DNA of 64,000 bases from Halobellus rarus (GTDB taxonomy: Archaea; Halobacteriota; Halobacteria; Halobacteriales; Haloferacaceae). Of this stretch, positions 37,416 through 46,476 are shown in pieces. Numbering within the stretch: the stretch's first letter is position 1; every line of letters starts with the position of its first letter. The notes under the pieces are model-generated. The model searched no databases. It was not told the DNA's origin and worked only from the letters and a program-made list of their open reading frames with translations. The DNA lies in assembly GCF_024494595.1 (NCBI RefSeq), contig NZ_JANHDI010000012.1, forward strand, positions 123,960-187,959. The letters run 5' to 3'. Made by a program: the position numbers and the translations under genes.

Positions 37416-37697
37416 ATGAGCGACGATCGAACGAGAGCGCACGTGTTCGTCAGCGGAACCGTCCAGGGGGTCTACTACCGGGCGTCGACGCGCGATGCGG
37501 CCCGCGAGCGCGACGTCGACGGCTGGGTGCGCAACCTCGACGACGGCCGCGTCGAGGCGATATTCGAGGGGTCTGAATCCGCCGTCGAGGAGTTAGTCGA
37601 GTGGTGCCACACGGGGAGTCCGGCAGCGTCCGTCGAAGATGTCGACGTGACGTACGAGGAACCAGAGGGCGAGTCGGGTTTTCGAATTCGCTGGTGA
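37416..37697 (+). CDS. acyP: Acylphosphatase
   Basis: A 93-residue acylphosphatase that hydrolyses carboxyl-phosphate bonds such as in acetyl phosphate or 1,3-bisphosphoglycerate. The substrate-binding loop VSGTVQGVYYRAST contains the catalytic arginine, and the catalytic asparagine is in GWVRNLDDGRVEAIFEG. Length is exactly that of the family. It is divergent from the winged-helix gene and followed by a dispersed repeat. Confidence 0.95.
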   Translation: MSDDRTRAHVFVSGTVQGVYYRASTRDAARERDVDGWVRNLDDGRVEAIFEGSESAVEELVEWCHTGSPAASVEDVDVTYEEPEGESGFRIRW

Positions 37698-37752
37698 GGG
37701 CCGTTTGGCGGGCACTCGCGTCGGGAGGTTTGTCGCAGGACGTACGATCGAC

Positions 37753-37830
37753 GATAGTAACGTTTGCAGCCTATTGCGCATCCGATCGAACGCAGTCGTG
37801 CGATCGAGTGCCCGATTGCGAACGTCGGCG
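37753..37830. repeat. Nested palindromic dispersed repeat, copy B
   Basis: The outer arms CGTTTGCA (37761-37768) and TGCGAACG (37817-37824) pair with one mismatch. The inner arms CGATCGAACG and CGTGCGATCG flank the same CAGT loop as in copy A. It lies between acyP and the phosphomevalonate decarboxylase gene. Confidence 0.72.
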
Positions 37831-37948
37831 GTATGACCGGGTACGCGGACGCGAAGAGAGTTCCTCGCGGTCTCGGGTGGCACATAGCCGTACGCGGTCA
37901 GCGTGGGACTCTGAAGAGGCGTACGCGACGCCCCTGAATTTTCGGGAC

Positions 37949-37956
37949 GTTTAACC
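37949..37956 (+). promoter_or_regulatory. TATA-like box for the phosphomevalonate decarboxylase gene
   Basis: GTTTAACC, 24-31 nt upstream of the ATG at 37980; supports a short or absent leader. Confidence 0.45.
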
Positions 37957-37979
37957 CACCGTCTCTCTCGCATAGGGAT

Positions 37980-38954
37980 ATGAAAGCGACAGCGAAGGCC
38001 CACCCGATTCAGGGGCTCATCAAGTACCACGGAATGCGCGACGAGGAACGTCGCCTCCCGTATCACGACAGCATCAGCGTCTGTACCGCGCCGAGCCATA
38101 CCAAGACGACCGTCGAGTTCCTGCCCGACGACGAGGAGGACGTCTACCGAATCGGTGGCGACCGCGTCGAGGGCCGCGGCGCGGAGCGGATCGACGCGGT
38201 CGTCGAGCACGTCCGCGAACTCGCGGGATTCGACCACGCAGTCCGGCTCGAATCGGAGAACTCGTTCCCGTCGAACATCGGGTTCGGCTCCTCTTCCTCG
38301 GGGTTCGCTGCGGCGGCGATGGCCCTCGCGGAGGCCGCCGGACTGGATCTGACCCGGCCGGAGGTCTCGACGATCGCCCGTCGAGGCTCCTCTTCGGCCG
38401 CGCGTGCGGTCACGGGCGCGTTCTCGCACCTCTACTCGGGAATGAACGACGAGGACTGCCGCTCGGAACGAATCGAGACCGATCTCGAAGACGACCTCCG
38501 AGTCGTCGCCGCGCACGTCCCCGCGTACAAGGAGACCGAAGAGGCGCACCGCGAGGCGGCAGCGAGCCATATGTTCCAGGCGCGGATGGCACACGTCCAC
38601 CACCAGATCGACGCGATGCGGGATGCGCTCTACGAGGCCGACTTCGACCGCGCGTTCGAGTTGGCCGAACACGACTCGCTGTCGCTGACGGCGACGACGA
38701 TGACCGGTCCGGCCGGATGGGTCTACTGGCAGCCGGACACAATCGCCGTATTCAACGCCGTCCGAGAGCTCCGCGAGGAGGAAGATGTTCCGGTGTACTT
38801 CTCGACTGATACCGGGGCGAGCGTGTACGTGAACACGACCGCGCCCCACGTCGATGTCGTGCAGTCGGCCGTCGAGGACGTCGGCATCGACACGGACGTG
38901 TGGGAGGTCGGCGGACCCGCACGAGTCCTTCCCGAGTCCGACGCGCTCTTTTAA
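37980..38954 (+). CDS. mvaD: Phosphomevalonate decarboxylase (diphosphomevalonate decarboxylase family)
   Basis: A 324-residue GHMP-fold protein. The GHMP loop appears as FPSNIGFGSSSSGFAAAAMA and a conserved aspartate is in YFSTDTGASVYVN. The N-terminal KAHPIQGLIKYHGMRDEE differs from the KYWGK motif of classical diphosphomevalonate decarboxylases and matches the haloarchaeal group, in which the Haloferax enzyme was shown to act on phosphomevalonate and give isopentenyl phosphate. It thus belongs to archaeal isoprenoid-lipid synthesis, upstream of the lipid reductase family also found in this window. Start ATG has a TATA-like box at the expected distance. Confidence 0.88.
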   Translation: MKATAKAHPIQGLIKYHGMRDEERRLPYHDSISVCTAPSHTKTTVEFLPDDEEDVYRIGGDRVEGRGAERIDAVVEHVRELAGFDHAVRLESENSFPSNIGFGSSSSGFAAAAMALAEAAGLDLTRPEVSTIARRGSSSAARAVTGAFSHLYSGMNDEDCRSERIETDLEDDLRVVAAHVPAYKETEEAHREAAASHMFQARMAHVHHQIDAMRDALYEADFDRAFELAEHDSLSLTATTMTGPAGWVYWQPDTIAVFNAVRELREEEDVPVYFSTDTGASVYVNTTAPHVDVVQSAVEDVGIDTDVWEVGGPARVLPESDALF

Positions 38955-39335
38955 ATTATCGGAGACGAAAATAACTAGAAGCGGGGAGAAAGTGTAAAAT
39001 ATCAATTTTTCTTTGTAAAAGAGTTCTAGATTGATTCACGATAGGTAGATTTTCAACTAATATACGGTATATAACGGACATTACAATGACTATTTGTCCC
39101 AGAAAAGCCTGAAAATTTTATATTCTTGATTCCAGTCGTATCGTATAGAATATAAATAATAAGAAATCTTAGTATTAATGGTATATGGATAGTCTGTACG
39201 AACGAGACTGCGCAGGAATAGATCAGCTAACATCAGTACATATGTTATGTCGAATGTCGACACGACGGCTACGATATACTCGAACGCCGAGACCGCCCGC
39301 CCAACGATTATATGAGTCCGGTCCGGACAGGGGGT
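38955..39335. other. AT-rich intergenic stretch
   Basis: About 250 nt (38955-39200) are conspicuously AT-rich compared with the GC-rich surroundings, and no gene is supported. The right part has a TAACAT/ATGTTA inverted repeat (39228-39247), a TGTCGACA palindrome (39255-39262) and a TATA-like ATTATATG at 39306-39313 that precedes the DUF3237 start by about 26 nt. The composition suggests an old insertion boundary or a regulatory hub. Confidence 0.55.
39306..39313 (+). promoter_or_regulatory. TATA box for the DUF3237 gene
   Basis: ATTATATG lies 23-30 nt upstream of the ATG at 39336 and overlaps the in-frame ATG at 39312, so the downstream ATG is chosen as the start. Confidence 0.6.
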
Positions 39336-39824
39336 ATGGCAACCGACGGCTGGCAGACGGACGATCCGAACCTCGAACTGGGCCTCGAACGCGTGATGGA
39401 ACTCGAAATCGACGTCGAATCCCCGATCGAGATCGGCCAGACCGGCGACGGACAGCGGCGCATCATCCCGATTCTCGGCGGCACGGTTTCCGGGCGGATC
39501 GAGGGGACAGTGCTCGAGGCCGGCGCGGACTACCAGCTCTATCGCGACCGGCGGCCGACCGAACTCGTCGCCAAGTACGCCTTCGAGACGACCGAGGGCG
39601 ACCGCGTCTACGTCGAGAATCGTGGAATGCGCGTCGCCGATCCCGAGACGAAAGCACGACTCCGCGAGGGGAAACCGGTCGAACCCGAAGACGTCTACTT
39701 CTGTTCGGTCCCGGAGTTCGAGACGGCCGCCCCGGAGTTGGAGTGGCTGACCGAGAGCGTCTTCGTCGCGGCCGGCACCCGTCAGCCGACCGGGGTCCGT
39801 CTGGCCGTGTATCGCGTCGCGTAG
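39336..39824 (+). CDS. DUF3237 family protein
   Basis: A 162-residue protein of the DUF3237 family, small beta-barrel proteins of unknown function often found with catabolic genes and regulators. Family features include ELEIDVESPIEIG, RIIPILGGTVSGRIEGTVLE (the conserved GG..G..G pattern), GADYQLYR and VYVENRGMRV. The start is fixed by the TATA box at 39306-39313. It is followed, 120 nt later, by the IclR-type regulator gene on the same strand, suggesting membership of the same regulon. Confidence 0.85.
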   Translation: MATDGWQTDDPNLELGLERVMELEIDVESPIEIGQTGDGQRRIIPILGGTVSGRIEGTVLEAGADYQLYRDRRPTELVAKYAFETTEGDRVYVENRGMRVADPETKARLREGKPVEPEDVYFCSVPEFETAAPELEWLTESVFVAAGTRQPTGVRLAVYRVA

Positions 39825-39892
39825 TAATTGAGAAGCGTCGGGTGAAGTCGACGCTCCGCTCCCGTTTCGATACACGACGCGGAAAACAGTAT

Positions 39893-39918
39893 TTCGGCAC
39901 TGCCGAACAGTAAATATA
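39893..39918 (+). promoter_or_regulatory. Perfect 15-bp palindrome plus TATA box of the IclR-type gene
   Basis: TTCGGCACTGCCGAA (39893-39907) is a perfect 7-1-7 palindrome. It ends 3 nt before the TATA box TAAATATA (39911-39918), which is 27-34 nt upstream of the ATG at 39945. A factor bound there would cover the BRE/TATA region, so repression by the adjacent IclR-type protein is likely but unproven. Confidence 0.6.
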
Positions 39919-39944
39919 AAATGAGGAACGTCGTCGCTGGACGT

Positions 39945-40715
39945 ATGGAACAATACGAGCGGGAACCGAACACGCCGGTGAAGACGGCGCAGACGACGTT
40001 CCGAATCGTGGAGACGCTCAAAGCGCTGGACGGTGCGACAGTCACCGAACTCGCGGACCATCTCGAGATCGCAAAGAGCAGCGCCCACAACTACCTCCGC
40101 ACGCTCGAACACGAGGGGTACGTGGTCGAGAGCGACGGTGAGTACGAGGTGGGACTCCGTTTTCTCGACCTCGGTGGATACGCCAGGTCCCGGGAACGCC
40201 TCTACGACGTCGCGATCCCGGAGATGGAGCGAATCGCCGAGGCCACGGGCGAGTACGCAAATCTGTTGGTCGAAGAACACGGGCTGGGAGTGTTCCTCGC
40301 GCGCGAGCGCGGTGCCGACGCCGTCAGCCTCGACTCGTACACGGGACAGTCGGTCAGACTGCACACCACCGCGCTCGGAAAGACGGTCCTGGCGTATCTC
40401 CCGCGCGAGCGCGTGGAGTCGATCATCGACCGCCACGGCCTCCCGGCGCTGACGGAACGGACGATCACGGACCGAGTAGAACTGTTCGATGCCCTCGAAG
40501 AGATCAGACAGCGCGAGTGCGCCTACGACAGGGAGGAGCGGATCAAGGGCCTCAACTGCGTCGCCGTTCCGATACTGTACGACGACGACATCGCCGGCGC
40601 ACTGAGCGTCTCGGGACCGGTGAGTCGGATGGGACAGGAACGAATCGAGGACGAAATCCTGCCGGAACTCCGCCGCGCCGCGAACATCATCGAACTCAAT
40701 CAGGCGCATTCGTGA
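39945..40715 (+). CDS. IclR family transcriptional regulator
   Basis: A 256-residue IclR-type regulator. The N-terminal winged helix spans about 12-75 (FRIVETLKALDGATVTELAD, then KSSAHNYLRTLEHEGYVV) and the C-terminal ligand-sensing domain about 85-250 (VRLHTTALGKTVLAYLPRE, then CAYDREERIKGLNCVAVPI, GALSVSGP). Such regulators usually bind small organic acids or aromatic metabolites and control adjacent catabolic genes. ATG at 39945 is preferred to the in-frame ATG at 39921 because of the TATA spacing. Its promoter contains a perfect palindrome, so autoregulation is probable. Confidence 0.92.
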   Translation: MEQYEREPNTPVKTAQTTFRIVETLKALDGATVTELADHLEIAKSSAHNYLRTLEHEGYVVESDGEYEVGLRFLDLGGYARSRERLYDVAIPEMERIAEATGEYANLLVEEHGLGVFLARERGADAVSLDSYTGQSVRLHTTALGKTVLAYLPRERVESIIDRHGLPALTERTITDRVELFDALEEIRQRECAYDREERIKGLNCVAVPILYDDDIAGALSVSGPVSRMGQERIEDEILPELRRAANIIELNQAHS

Positions 40716-41031
40716 CGATGTCCCCTGCCGTCTTTTCGTGAGAAGTGAAAGAGTATTCTTTTTGGACGAAGTAATCGATGTGGATCTCGGAAGGACTCCC
40801 ATATCGAGGAAACAGTAGGAGTTCGAGCGGTTTCGACGAGCTCCTCTGGGCAGTTATTCACTATATAGGAATGACTCATCGTCAAAAGCGAATTACGTGG
40901 GGGTGACCACCCTCGTCAGGCATCTGTTCCGGAAGACGGAACGAACCGTCCAGCGGGAGTAGTGTCCCCCGATTCGAGCGGTGAGCGCGAGACGAGTTCA
41001 GAGCGCGAGCACCGGGGCGACGACCGCTCGG
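40716..41031. other. Intergenic space between convergent genes
   Basis: No convincing gene. It contains a small perfect stem-loop (GTTCCG/CGGAAC, 40926-40942) and an isolated TATA-like ACTATATAGG (about 40858). Either may be residue of a lost gene. A transcription stop between the convergent IclR and dehydrogenase genes is expected here. Confidence 0.4.
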
Positions 41032-41979
41032 TCAGATCACTTGATTCCACGGCGTCCCGCCGTCGTTGAGACGGCTCACGTTGGTCGCGACGAGGTCGGC
41101 GATCCGGTCGCCGTACGTGGCAGCCTGCGCCGCGGCGTGTGGGGTGACGACGACGTTCTCCATCTCCCAGAACGGCGCGTCCTCCGGTAGCGGTTCGTCG
41201 TAGAAGACGTCCAGCGCGGCTCCGGCGATCTCGTCGGTCTCCAGCGCGTCCACGAGATCGTCCTCGACGACGATCTCGCCGCGGCTGACGTTGACCAGAT
41301 AGGCGTCGTCGCGCATCGACTCGAACACAGACTGGTCGACGAGGCCCCGAGTTGCGTCGGTCAGCGGGGTCGTGAGCACGACGAATCTGGCGTCGCCGAC
41401 GGCAGTCTCGATGCGTGCGGGGTCGTACACCCGATCGAGGCCGAGGCCGGAGACGGGGCGGATGTCGACGCCGTCGACGTCCATCCCGAGCACGCCGAGT
41501 CTGCTGGCGACGCTGCCGCCGAGTTCGCCGAGGCCGACCACGCAGGCAGTCGACTCACTCACCTCGAACGGACGTCGCCAGGGGAGCCGCTCCCACTCGC
41601 GGCCGTGCTGTCGGTCCCTGAACCGGTGCAGTCCTTTCGCGAGCGTGAGAACGAGGCCGGTGACCGTCTCCCCGACGAGGTCCCCCGCGATACCGGTGCT
41701 GTTGGTCATCGTCACACCCGCTTCCTGATACGCGTCCAGCGGAAAGTCCTCGTAGCCGGATCGGATGTTGTGAATCCAGTCGGGACCGTCGAGGAACTCG
41801 TCGTGGTGAAAGACCGTGACGACGCCGTCGTACGTCCCGACCTCGTCGGTTTCACACACCTCGAATTCGCAGTCGATCCCCTCGGTCTCGTCGAGCAGGT
41901 TACGGAGGTGTTCGGGCGGGCAGGGGTGCGTTCCCCAGTCGTGAATACCGACTCGTCGAATCGGGCTGTTTCGGCTCAC
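41032..41979 (-). CDS. D-2-hydroxyacid dehydrogenase
   Basis: A 315-residue NAD(P)-dependent D-isomer-specific 2-hydroxyacid dehydrogenase. The nucleotide motif is VVGLGELGGSVASRLG, with D at the end of strand 2 (VDGVDIRPV), favouring NAD. The catalytic triad is visible: Arg in YLVNVSRGEIVVEDDL, Glu in VFYDEPLPEDAPFW and His in VVVTPHAAAQ. Substrate could be a glyoxylate-, hydroxypyruvate- or branched 2-keto-acid. A TATA-like CTATTTT at about 42004 lies 28 nt upstream. It is convergent with the IclR-type gene and downstream of the 2-oxoacid dehydrogenase genes, which would accept the 2-oxoacid it makes. Confidence 0.9.
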   Translation of the reverse strand: MSRNSPIRRVGIHDWGTHPCPPEHLRNLLDETEGIDCEFEVCETDEVGTYDGVVTVFHHDEFLDGPDWIHNIRSGYEDFPLDAYQEAGVTMTNSTGIAGDLVGETVTGLVLTLAKGLHRFRDRQHGREWERLPWRRPFEVSESTACVVGLGELGGSVASRLGVLGMDVDGVDIRPVSGLGLDRVYDPARIETAVGDARFVVLTTPLTDATRGLVDQSVFESMRDDAYLVNVSRGEIVVEDDLVDALETDEIAGAALDVFYDEPLPEDAPFWEMENVVVTPHAAAQAATYGDRIADLVATNVSRLNDGGTPWNQVI

Positions 41980-42052
41980 ATCCCCACCACCGCGCCGCGG
42001 AAAATAGTTCCTCGGGTCGCGCGGATACGTGCGGGTGAAGTCGCTACCGAGT

Positions 42053-43477
42053 TCAGCGGTTCAGGGTGTGGATCGCCTGTCCCTGCGCGTTCTCGGCGGC
42101 CTCCATCACGGCCTCCGCGAGCGTCGGGTGGGTGTGGACGGTCCCGGCGACGTCTTCGAGCGTGGCGCTCATCTCGACTGCGAGCGCGACCTCTGCGACG
42201 AGTTCCGAGGCGTTCGGGCCGACGAGTTGCCCGCCGAGGACGATCCCGCTCTCCTCGTCGGCGACGATCCGGACGAAGCCCTCTGACTCGCCCATCGACA
42301 GCGCGCGGCCGCTAGCTCGTAACGGCATCTCGCCGACGACCGGGTCAAATCCGTCGTTCTCGGCCTCCTCGCGGGTCATTCCGACGGTCGCGATCTCCGG
42401 ATCGGTGAACACCGCCGCGGGGATCGCCTGCTGGTCGAGGGCCGCCGGCTCGCCCGCGGCGACTTCGGCGGCGACGATCCCTTCGGCGCTGGCCTTGTGC
42501 GCGAGCATCGGTTCGCCCGCGACGTCGCCGACCGCGAAGACGTTCTCGACGTCGGTCCGCGCGCGGTCGTCGGTAGCGAGGAAGCCGTTCTCGTTCGGTT
42601 CGAGCCCGATGCTCTCGAGTTCGAGCGTGTCGGTGACGGGCTGGCGGCCGACCGCGACGAGGACCGCGTCGCCGAGGTACTCCGCGGTCTCGCCGTCTTC
42701 CGTCTCGGTCGAGACCACGACGCCGTCTCCCGTGTCTTCCCAGCCGGTCGCACCCTCACCGAAGTTGAACTCGATGCCGAGATCCTCGGCGCGCGAGCGG
42801 ATCGTCCGCTGGACGTCGTCCTCGTAGCCCGGGAGGACGTCGTCGAGCATCTCCACGACGGTCACGTCGGTCCCGAGTTTCGCGAGCATCGTCGACAGTT
42901 CCATCCCGATGTAGCCCGCGCCGACGACGACGAGCCGGTCCGGCAGCGAGTCCATCGCGAGGAGGTCCTCCGAAGACAGCACGGGATCGTCGGCGAAGTC
43001 GAAGCCGGGGATCTGGATCGGTCGCGACCCCGTCGCGACGACCGCGTGCTCGAACTCGACGGTCTCCATCCCCTGGCCCTCGCCGCCGTGGGCGATGCGC
43101 GCGGTGTGCTCGTCCTCGAACGAGGCCGTGCCTTCCAGGAGCGAGACGCCGTTGGCCTTACAGAGCTTCTCGACGCCGCCGGTCAGTTGGTCGACGACGC
43201 CCGATTTCCACTCCTGCATCCGGCTCATATCCACCGCCGGATCGGCGTGGATTCCGATGTCCTCGGCGTTCGCCGCGTCGTGTGCGACGTCCGCGCCGTG
43301 GATGAACGCTTTCGAGGGGATACAGCCCCGGTTCAGACAGGCCCCACCGAATGCGCCCTTTTCGACCAGGGTCGTGTCGAGTCCCTTCTGTGCACCGCGA
43401 ATCGCTGCCACGTAGCCGCCGGGGCCCGCGCCGATCACGAGCAGGTCGGTCGCCGTGGCGATGTCGCCCATTACCAT
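42053..43477 (-). CDS. lpdA: Dihydrolipoyl dehydrogenase (E3)
   Basis: A 474-residue flavin disulphide reductase that reoxidises dihydrolipoyl groups of the E2 component. The redox-active disulphide motif is GGACLNRGCIPSKAF, the first FAD motif is LLVIGAGPGGYVAAI, the NAD motif is LVVVGAGYIGMELSTM, and the C-terminal catalytic dyad is in HTHPTLAEAVMEAA. The ATG at 43477 gives MVMGDIATATDLL; the second ATG at 43471 is possible. A minus-strand TATA-like CTTTTTG at 43502-43508 suggests its own promoter, although it is in line with E1 and E2 upstream. Confidence 0.95.
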   Translation of the reverse strand: MVMGDIATATDLLVIGAGPGGYVAAIRGAQKGLDTTLVEKGAFGGACLNRGCIPSKAFIHGADVAHDAANAEDIGIHADPAVDMSRMQEWKSGVVDQLTGGVEKLCKANGVSLLEGTASFEDEHTARIAHGGEGQGMETVEFEHAVVATGSRPIQIPGFDFADDPVLSSEDLLAMDSLPDRLVVVGAGYIGMELSTMLAKLGTDVTVVEMLDDVLPGYEDDVQRTIRSRAEDLGIEFNFGEGATGWEDTGDGVVVSTETEDGETAEYLGDAVLVAVGRQPVTDTLELESIGLEPNENGFLATDDRARTDVENVFAVGDVAGEPMLAHKASAEGIVAAEVAAGEPAALDQQAIPAAVFTDPEIATVGMTREEAENDGFDPVVGEMPLRASGRALSMGESEGFVRIVADEESGIVLGGQLVGPNASELVAEVALAVEMSATLEDVAGTVHTHPTLAEAVMEAAENAQGQAIHTLNR

Positions 43478-43663
43478 ACGACAGTCCACTCGCCCCCGGG
43501 TCAAAAAGTCATCCGTCCGCGTCTGTACGGGACGGTGTCGAGGAGACCCGGTACGGCGACGGTGAATCCCTCGAAATCCCCCGGTTTCGTCCCCATCTCG
43601 TGGTTTTCCGGTGGCAGTCGCGTCTCGAAAATCCGGGGCGTCGTGGACTCGTCTCTGCGGCGC

Positions 43664-45418
43664 TTACTCCAGCAGCAGCCGTGACGGCTCGACGAGGAGT
43701 TCTTTCACGCGGTTCGAGAACCGCGCGGCGTCGGCACCGTCGACGAGGCGGTGATCGACCGACATCGAGAAGCGCATCGTCTCGCGGGCGACGACCTCGC
43801 TGTCGACGACCCAGGGGCGTTCCTTGATCGGCCCCATCGCGAAGATGGCCGCCTCGGGGTGGTTGATGATCGGCGAGGAGAACTCGCCGCCGATCACGCC
43901 GATGTTCGTGATCGTGAACGTGCCGCCCTGCATCTCCTCGGGCTTGATCTTGCGGTTTCGGGCGCGTTCGGCGAGGTCCTGAATCTCCTCGGCCAACTGC
44001 TTGAGCCCCTTCTCGTCGGCGTTTTTGATCACGGGCACCATCAGTCCCGCGTCGGTCGAGACCGCGATTCCGACGTTGTACTCGTCGTGGAGGACGATCT
44101 CCTCGTTCTCCTCGTCGAGACTGGAGTTGAGGTAGGGGTACTCCTGCAGCGCCGCCGTGACCGCCTTCACGACGAGCGGCAGGTAGGTGAGCTTCACACC
44201 CTCGTCGTCGGCGACCGCGGCGAGTTCCTTCCGCAACTCGACGAGTTCGGTCGCGTCGAACTCGTCGTGGTGGGAGACGTGCGGGGCGGTGTATTTCGAC
44301 TGCGCCATCTGTTCCCCGATCGTCCGTCGGACGCCGCGGTAGGGCACGCGCTCGCCCGAGCGTGCCTCGACGTCGGCCCCGGTACCCGCACCGCTCGATT
44401 TCCTCCCCGCACTGACCTCGGGTGCGGTCTCCCCGGCACCGCCGTCTTCGCCGCCCACAGAGACAGTCGAAGCGCCCGCTTCGGTCGTCTCCGCGGGCGC
44501 CGTAGACGACTCCGCTGCCGTGTCAGCCGACCCGCCGGCCGCGAACTGCCGGACGTCCTCGGGCGTCACGAACGGCTCTCCCTCCCGCTCCTCGCTCGCC
44601 GGAACCGCATCGAGGTCGACGCCGAGTTCGTCGGCGAGTCGTCGCGTCGCCGGCATCCCGAGCGTGCGGTCGCGGTCGGCGGTGGGAGTCGAAGCCGGGG
44701 CTCCGGCGGCGGGTCCGGAGGTCGACGCCGCGCCACCCTCCTGTATGTCCACCGCGCCGGCGTCCGCCGGGGCGACGGTGGCCGCCGATTCGGTCCCGTC
44801 GGCAGTCGCCGCCGCCGAGCCGGTGACGACGGCCGCAGACGCTGCCTCGGCGGACGTCCCGTCGGCGTGCGCTCTGACGTCCGCATCGGTCACGCGCCCG
44901 CCCGGACCGGATCCATCGACGGCAGCGAGGTCGACGCCGAGTTCCCGCGCGAGCGACCGCGTGCTCGGGGCGGCGAACACGCGACCCGACGGGACGGGGG
45001 CGTCGTCGGCGGGTCCCGCCGACTCGACGTCGTCCTCGCCCGTCGCCGCCTCATCGCTCTCGACGCCCGGGGTCTCAGCCGCCACAGTATCCGCGGTCTC
45101 GGCCGTCTCCGTCGGTTCCGACGACTCGTCTGCGACTTCCCCGTCCGCGACGTCTGTGACTTCCTCGCCCTCCTCGCCGGCGACGTCGAACGTCACGAAG
45201 ACCGCGTCGACCGGGACGATCTCGCCCTCGTCGTAGTGTAGTCGCGCGATCGTCCCCTCCTGGGGGCTCGGAATCTCCACGAGCGCCTTGTCGGTCTCGA
45301 CCTCGGCGATGACCTGATCCTCGACGACGGACTCTCCCTCCGCGACGAGCCACGAGACGAGTTCGCCCTCGGCGATCCCCTCACCGAGGTCCGGCAACTC
45401 GAAGGTTCGTTCTACCAT
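43664..45418 (-). CDS. Dihydrolipoamide acyltransferase (E2) with two peripheral subunit-binding domains
   Basis: A 584-residue E2. The lipoyl domain (about 1-79) has the modification lysine K44 in EVETDKALVEIPSP. A long acidic alanine-rich linker leads to a first peripheral subunit-binding domain (about 147-183, APSTRSLARELGVDLAAV) and a second (about 257-296, MPATRRLADELGVDLDAV), then a linker and the catalytic domain (about 360-584) with the active-site histidine in SMSVDHRLVDGADAARF. Two binding domains after one lipoyl domain is unusual. The acyl specificity (pyruvate or branched-chain) cannot be read directly. Start ATG at 45418 has a TATA-like element about 33 nt upstream. Confidence 0.92.
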   Translation of the reverse strand: MVERTFELPDLGEGIAEGELVSWLVAEGESVVEDQVIAEVETDKALVEIPSPQEGTIARLHYDEGEIVPVDAVFVTFDVAGEEGEEVTDVADGEVADESSEPTETAETADTVAAETPGVESDEAATGEDDVESAGPADDAPVPSGRVFAAPSTRSLARELGVDLAAVDGSGPGGRVTDADVRAHADGTSAEAASAAVVTGSAAATADGTESAATVAPADAGAVDIQEGGAASTSGPAAGAPASTPTADRDRTLGMPATRRLADELGVDLDAVPASEEREGEPFVTPEDVRQFAAGGSADTAAESSTAPAETTEAGASTVSVGGEDGGAGETAPEVSAGRKSSGAGTGADVEARSGERVPYRGVRRTIGEQMAQSKYTAPHVSHHDEFDATELVELRKELAAVADDEGVKLTYLPLVVKAVTAALQEYPYLNSSLDEENEEIVLHDEYNVGIAVSTDAGLMVPVIKNADEKGLKQLAEEIQDLAERARNRKIKPEEMQGGTFTITNIGVIGGEFSSPIINHPEAAIFAMGPIKERPWVVDSEVVARETMRFSMSVDHRLVDGADAARFSNRVKELLVEPSRLLLE

Positions 45419-45504
45419 ACCAGTCGGTCGGCGCACAACCCTTTCAGTATTTCCCTGCGCGTTTCGATCCCGAGACGGCGAAAACAGCCACAAACCGGGC
45501 CGAA

Positions 45505-46476
45505 TCAGTCCGCGAGCGCCGCCTCGATACCGTCGAGGATCCGCGGCGGGTGCGGGAAGTAGAAGTCCTCCATCGACAGCAGCGGCACGGGCGTGTCGAA
45601 CCCGGTCACGCGCTCGATCGGCGCTTCGAGGTACATCAGCGCCTCGTCGTTGATCCGGGCGACGATCTCGCTACCGACGCCGAGCGTCCGCGGGCCCTCG
45701 TGGGCGACGACGCAGCGGCCGGTCTTCTTCACCGACTCGACGACCGTCTCGGTGTCCATCGGCGAGATCGAACGGAGGTCGATCACCTCGGCGTCGACGC
45801 CGCCCTCTTCGACCGCCTCCAGCGTCGGCGGCATCATCGAGCCCCACGCGACGACCGTGACGTCCTCGCCCTCCCTGCGGACGGCCGCCTCGCCGATCGG
45901 GACCTCGTGTTCGCCCTCGGGGACTTCCTCCCGGATCGAGCGGTAGATCCGCTTCGGCTCCATAAACAGGACCGGGTCGGGATCGCGGATCGCGGCGGTG
46001 AGCAGGCCCTTCGTGTCCGCGGGCGTGCTCGGGACGACGACCTGGAGGCCGGGGATGTGAGCGTACGCGCCTTCGAGACTCTCGGAGTGGTGTTCCAGCG
46101 CCCGGACGCCCGCGCCGTAGGGCATCCGGACGACCATCGGCGCGCTCAGTTCGCCGCGGGTGCGCCAGCGGATCCGACTCGCGTTCGTGACGAGCTGGTC
46201 GAACGCCGGCGGCAGGAACCCGGAGAACTGGATCTCCGCGACCGGGCGGTAGCCGTACATCGCCATCCCCGCCGCGCCGCCGACGATCGCGATTTCCGAC
46301 AGCGGCGTGTCGACCACGCGTTTGCTCCCGAACTCCTCGAGGAGTTCGTCGGTCGCGCGGAAGACGCCGCCGCTCTCGGCGACGTCCTCGCCGAAGACCA
46401 CGACCCGGTCGTCGCGCCCCATCTCCGTGTGCAGTGCGTCGTTGACCGCCTGTACGATGGTTGCCTGCATAGTCAT
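45505..46476 (-). CDS. 2-oxoacid dehydrogenase E1 component, beta subunit
   Basis: A 323-residue transketolase-like E1 beta subunit. Family blocks are VVVFGEDVAESGGVFRATD, VVDTPLSEIAIVGGAAGMAM, and VVPSTPADTKGLLTAAIRD. Together with E1 alpha it forms the thiamine-diphosphate site. The ATG at 46476 overlaps the E1 alpha stop by 4 nt (ATGA), so the pair is translationally coupled. The 28 nt before it contain no promoter, so both subunits depend on the divergent promoter upstream of E1 alpha. Confidence 0.93.
   Translation of the reverse strand: MTMQATIVQAVNDALHTEMGRDDRVVVFGEDVAESGGVFRATDELLEEFGSKRVVDTPLSEIAIVGGAAGMAMYGYRPVAEIQFSGFLPPAFDQLVTNASRIRWRTRGELSAPMVVRMPYGAGVRALEHHSESLEGAYAHIPGLQVVVPSTPADTKGLLTAAIRDPDPVLFMEPKRIYRSIREEVPEGEHEVPIGEAAVRREGEDVTVVAWGSMMPPTLEAVEEGGVDAEVIDLRSISPMDTETVVESVKKTGRCVVAHEGPRTLGVGSEIVARINDEALMYLEAPIERVTGFDTPVPLLSMEDFYFPHPPRILDGIEAALAD

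Noticed and set aside
40700..40885. Small minus-strand open frame between IclR and the dehydrogenase
   Set aside because: It overlaps the 3' end of the IclR gene, has no family resemblance and no promoter at the right distance.
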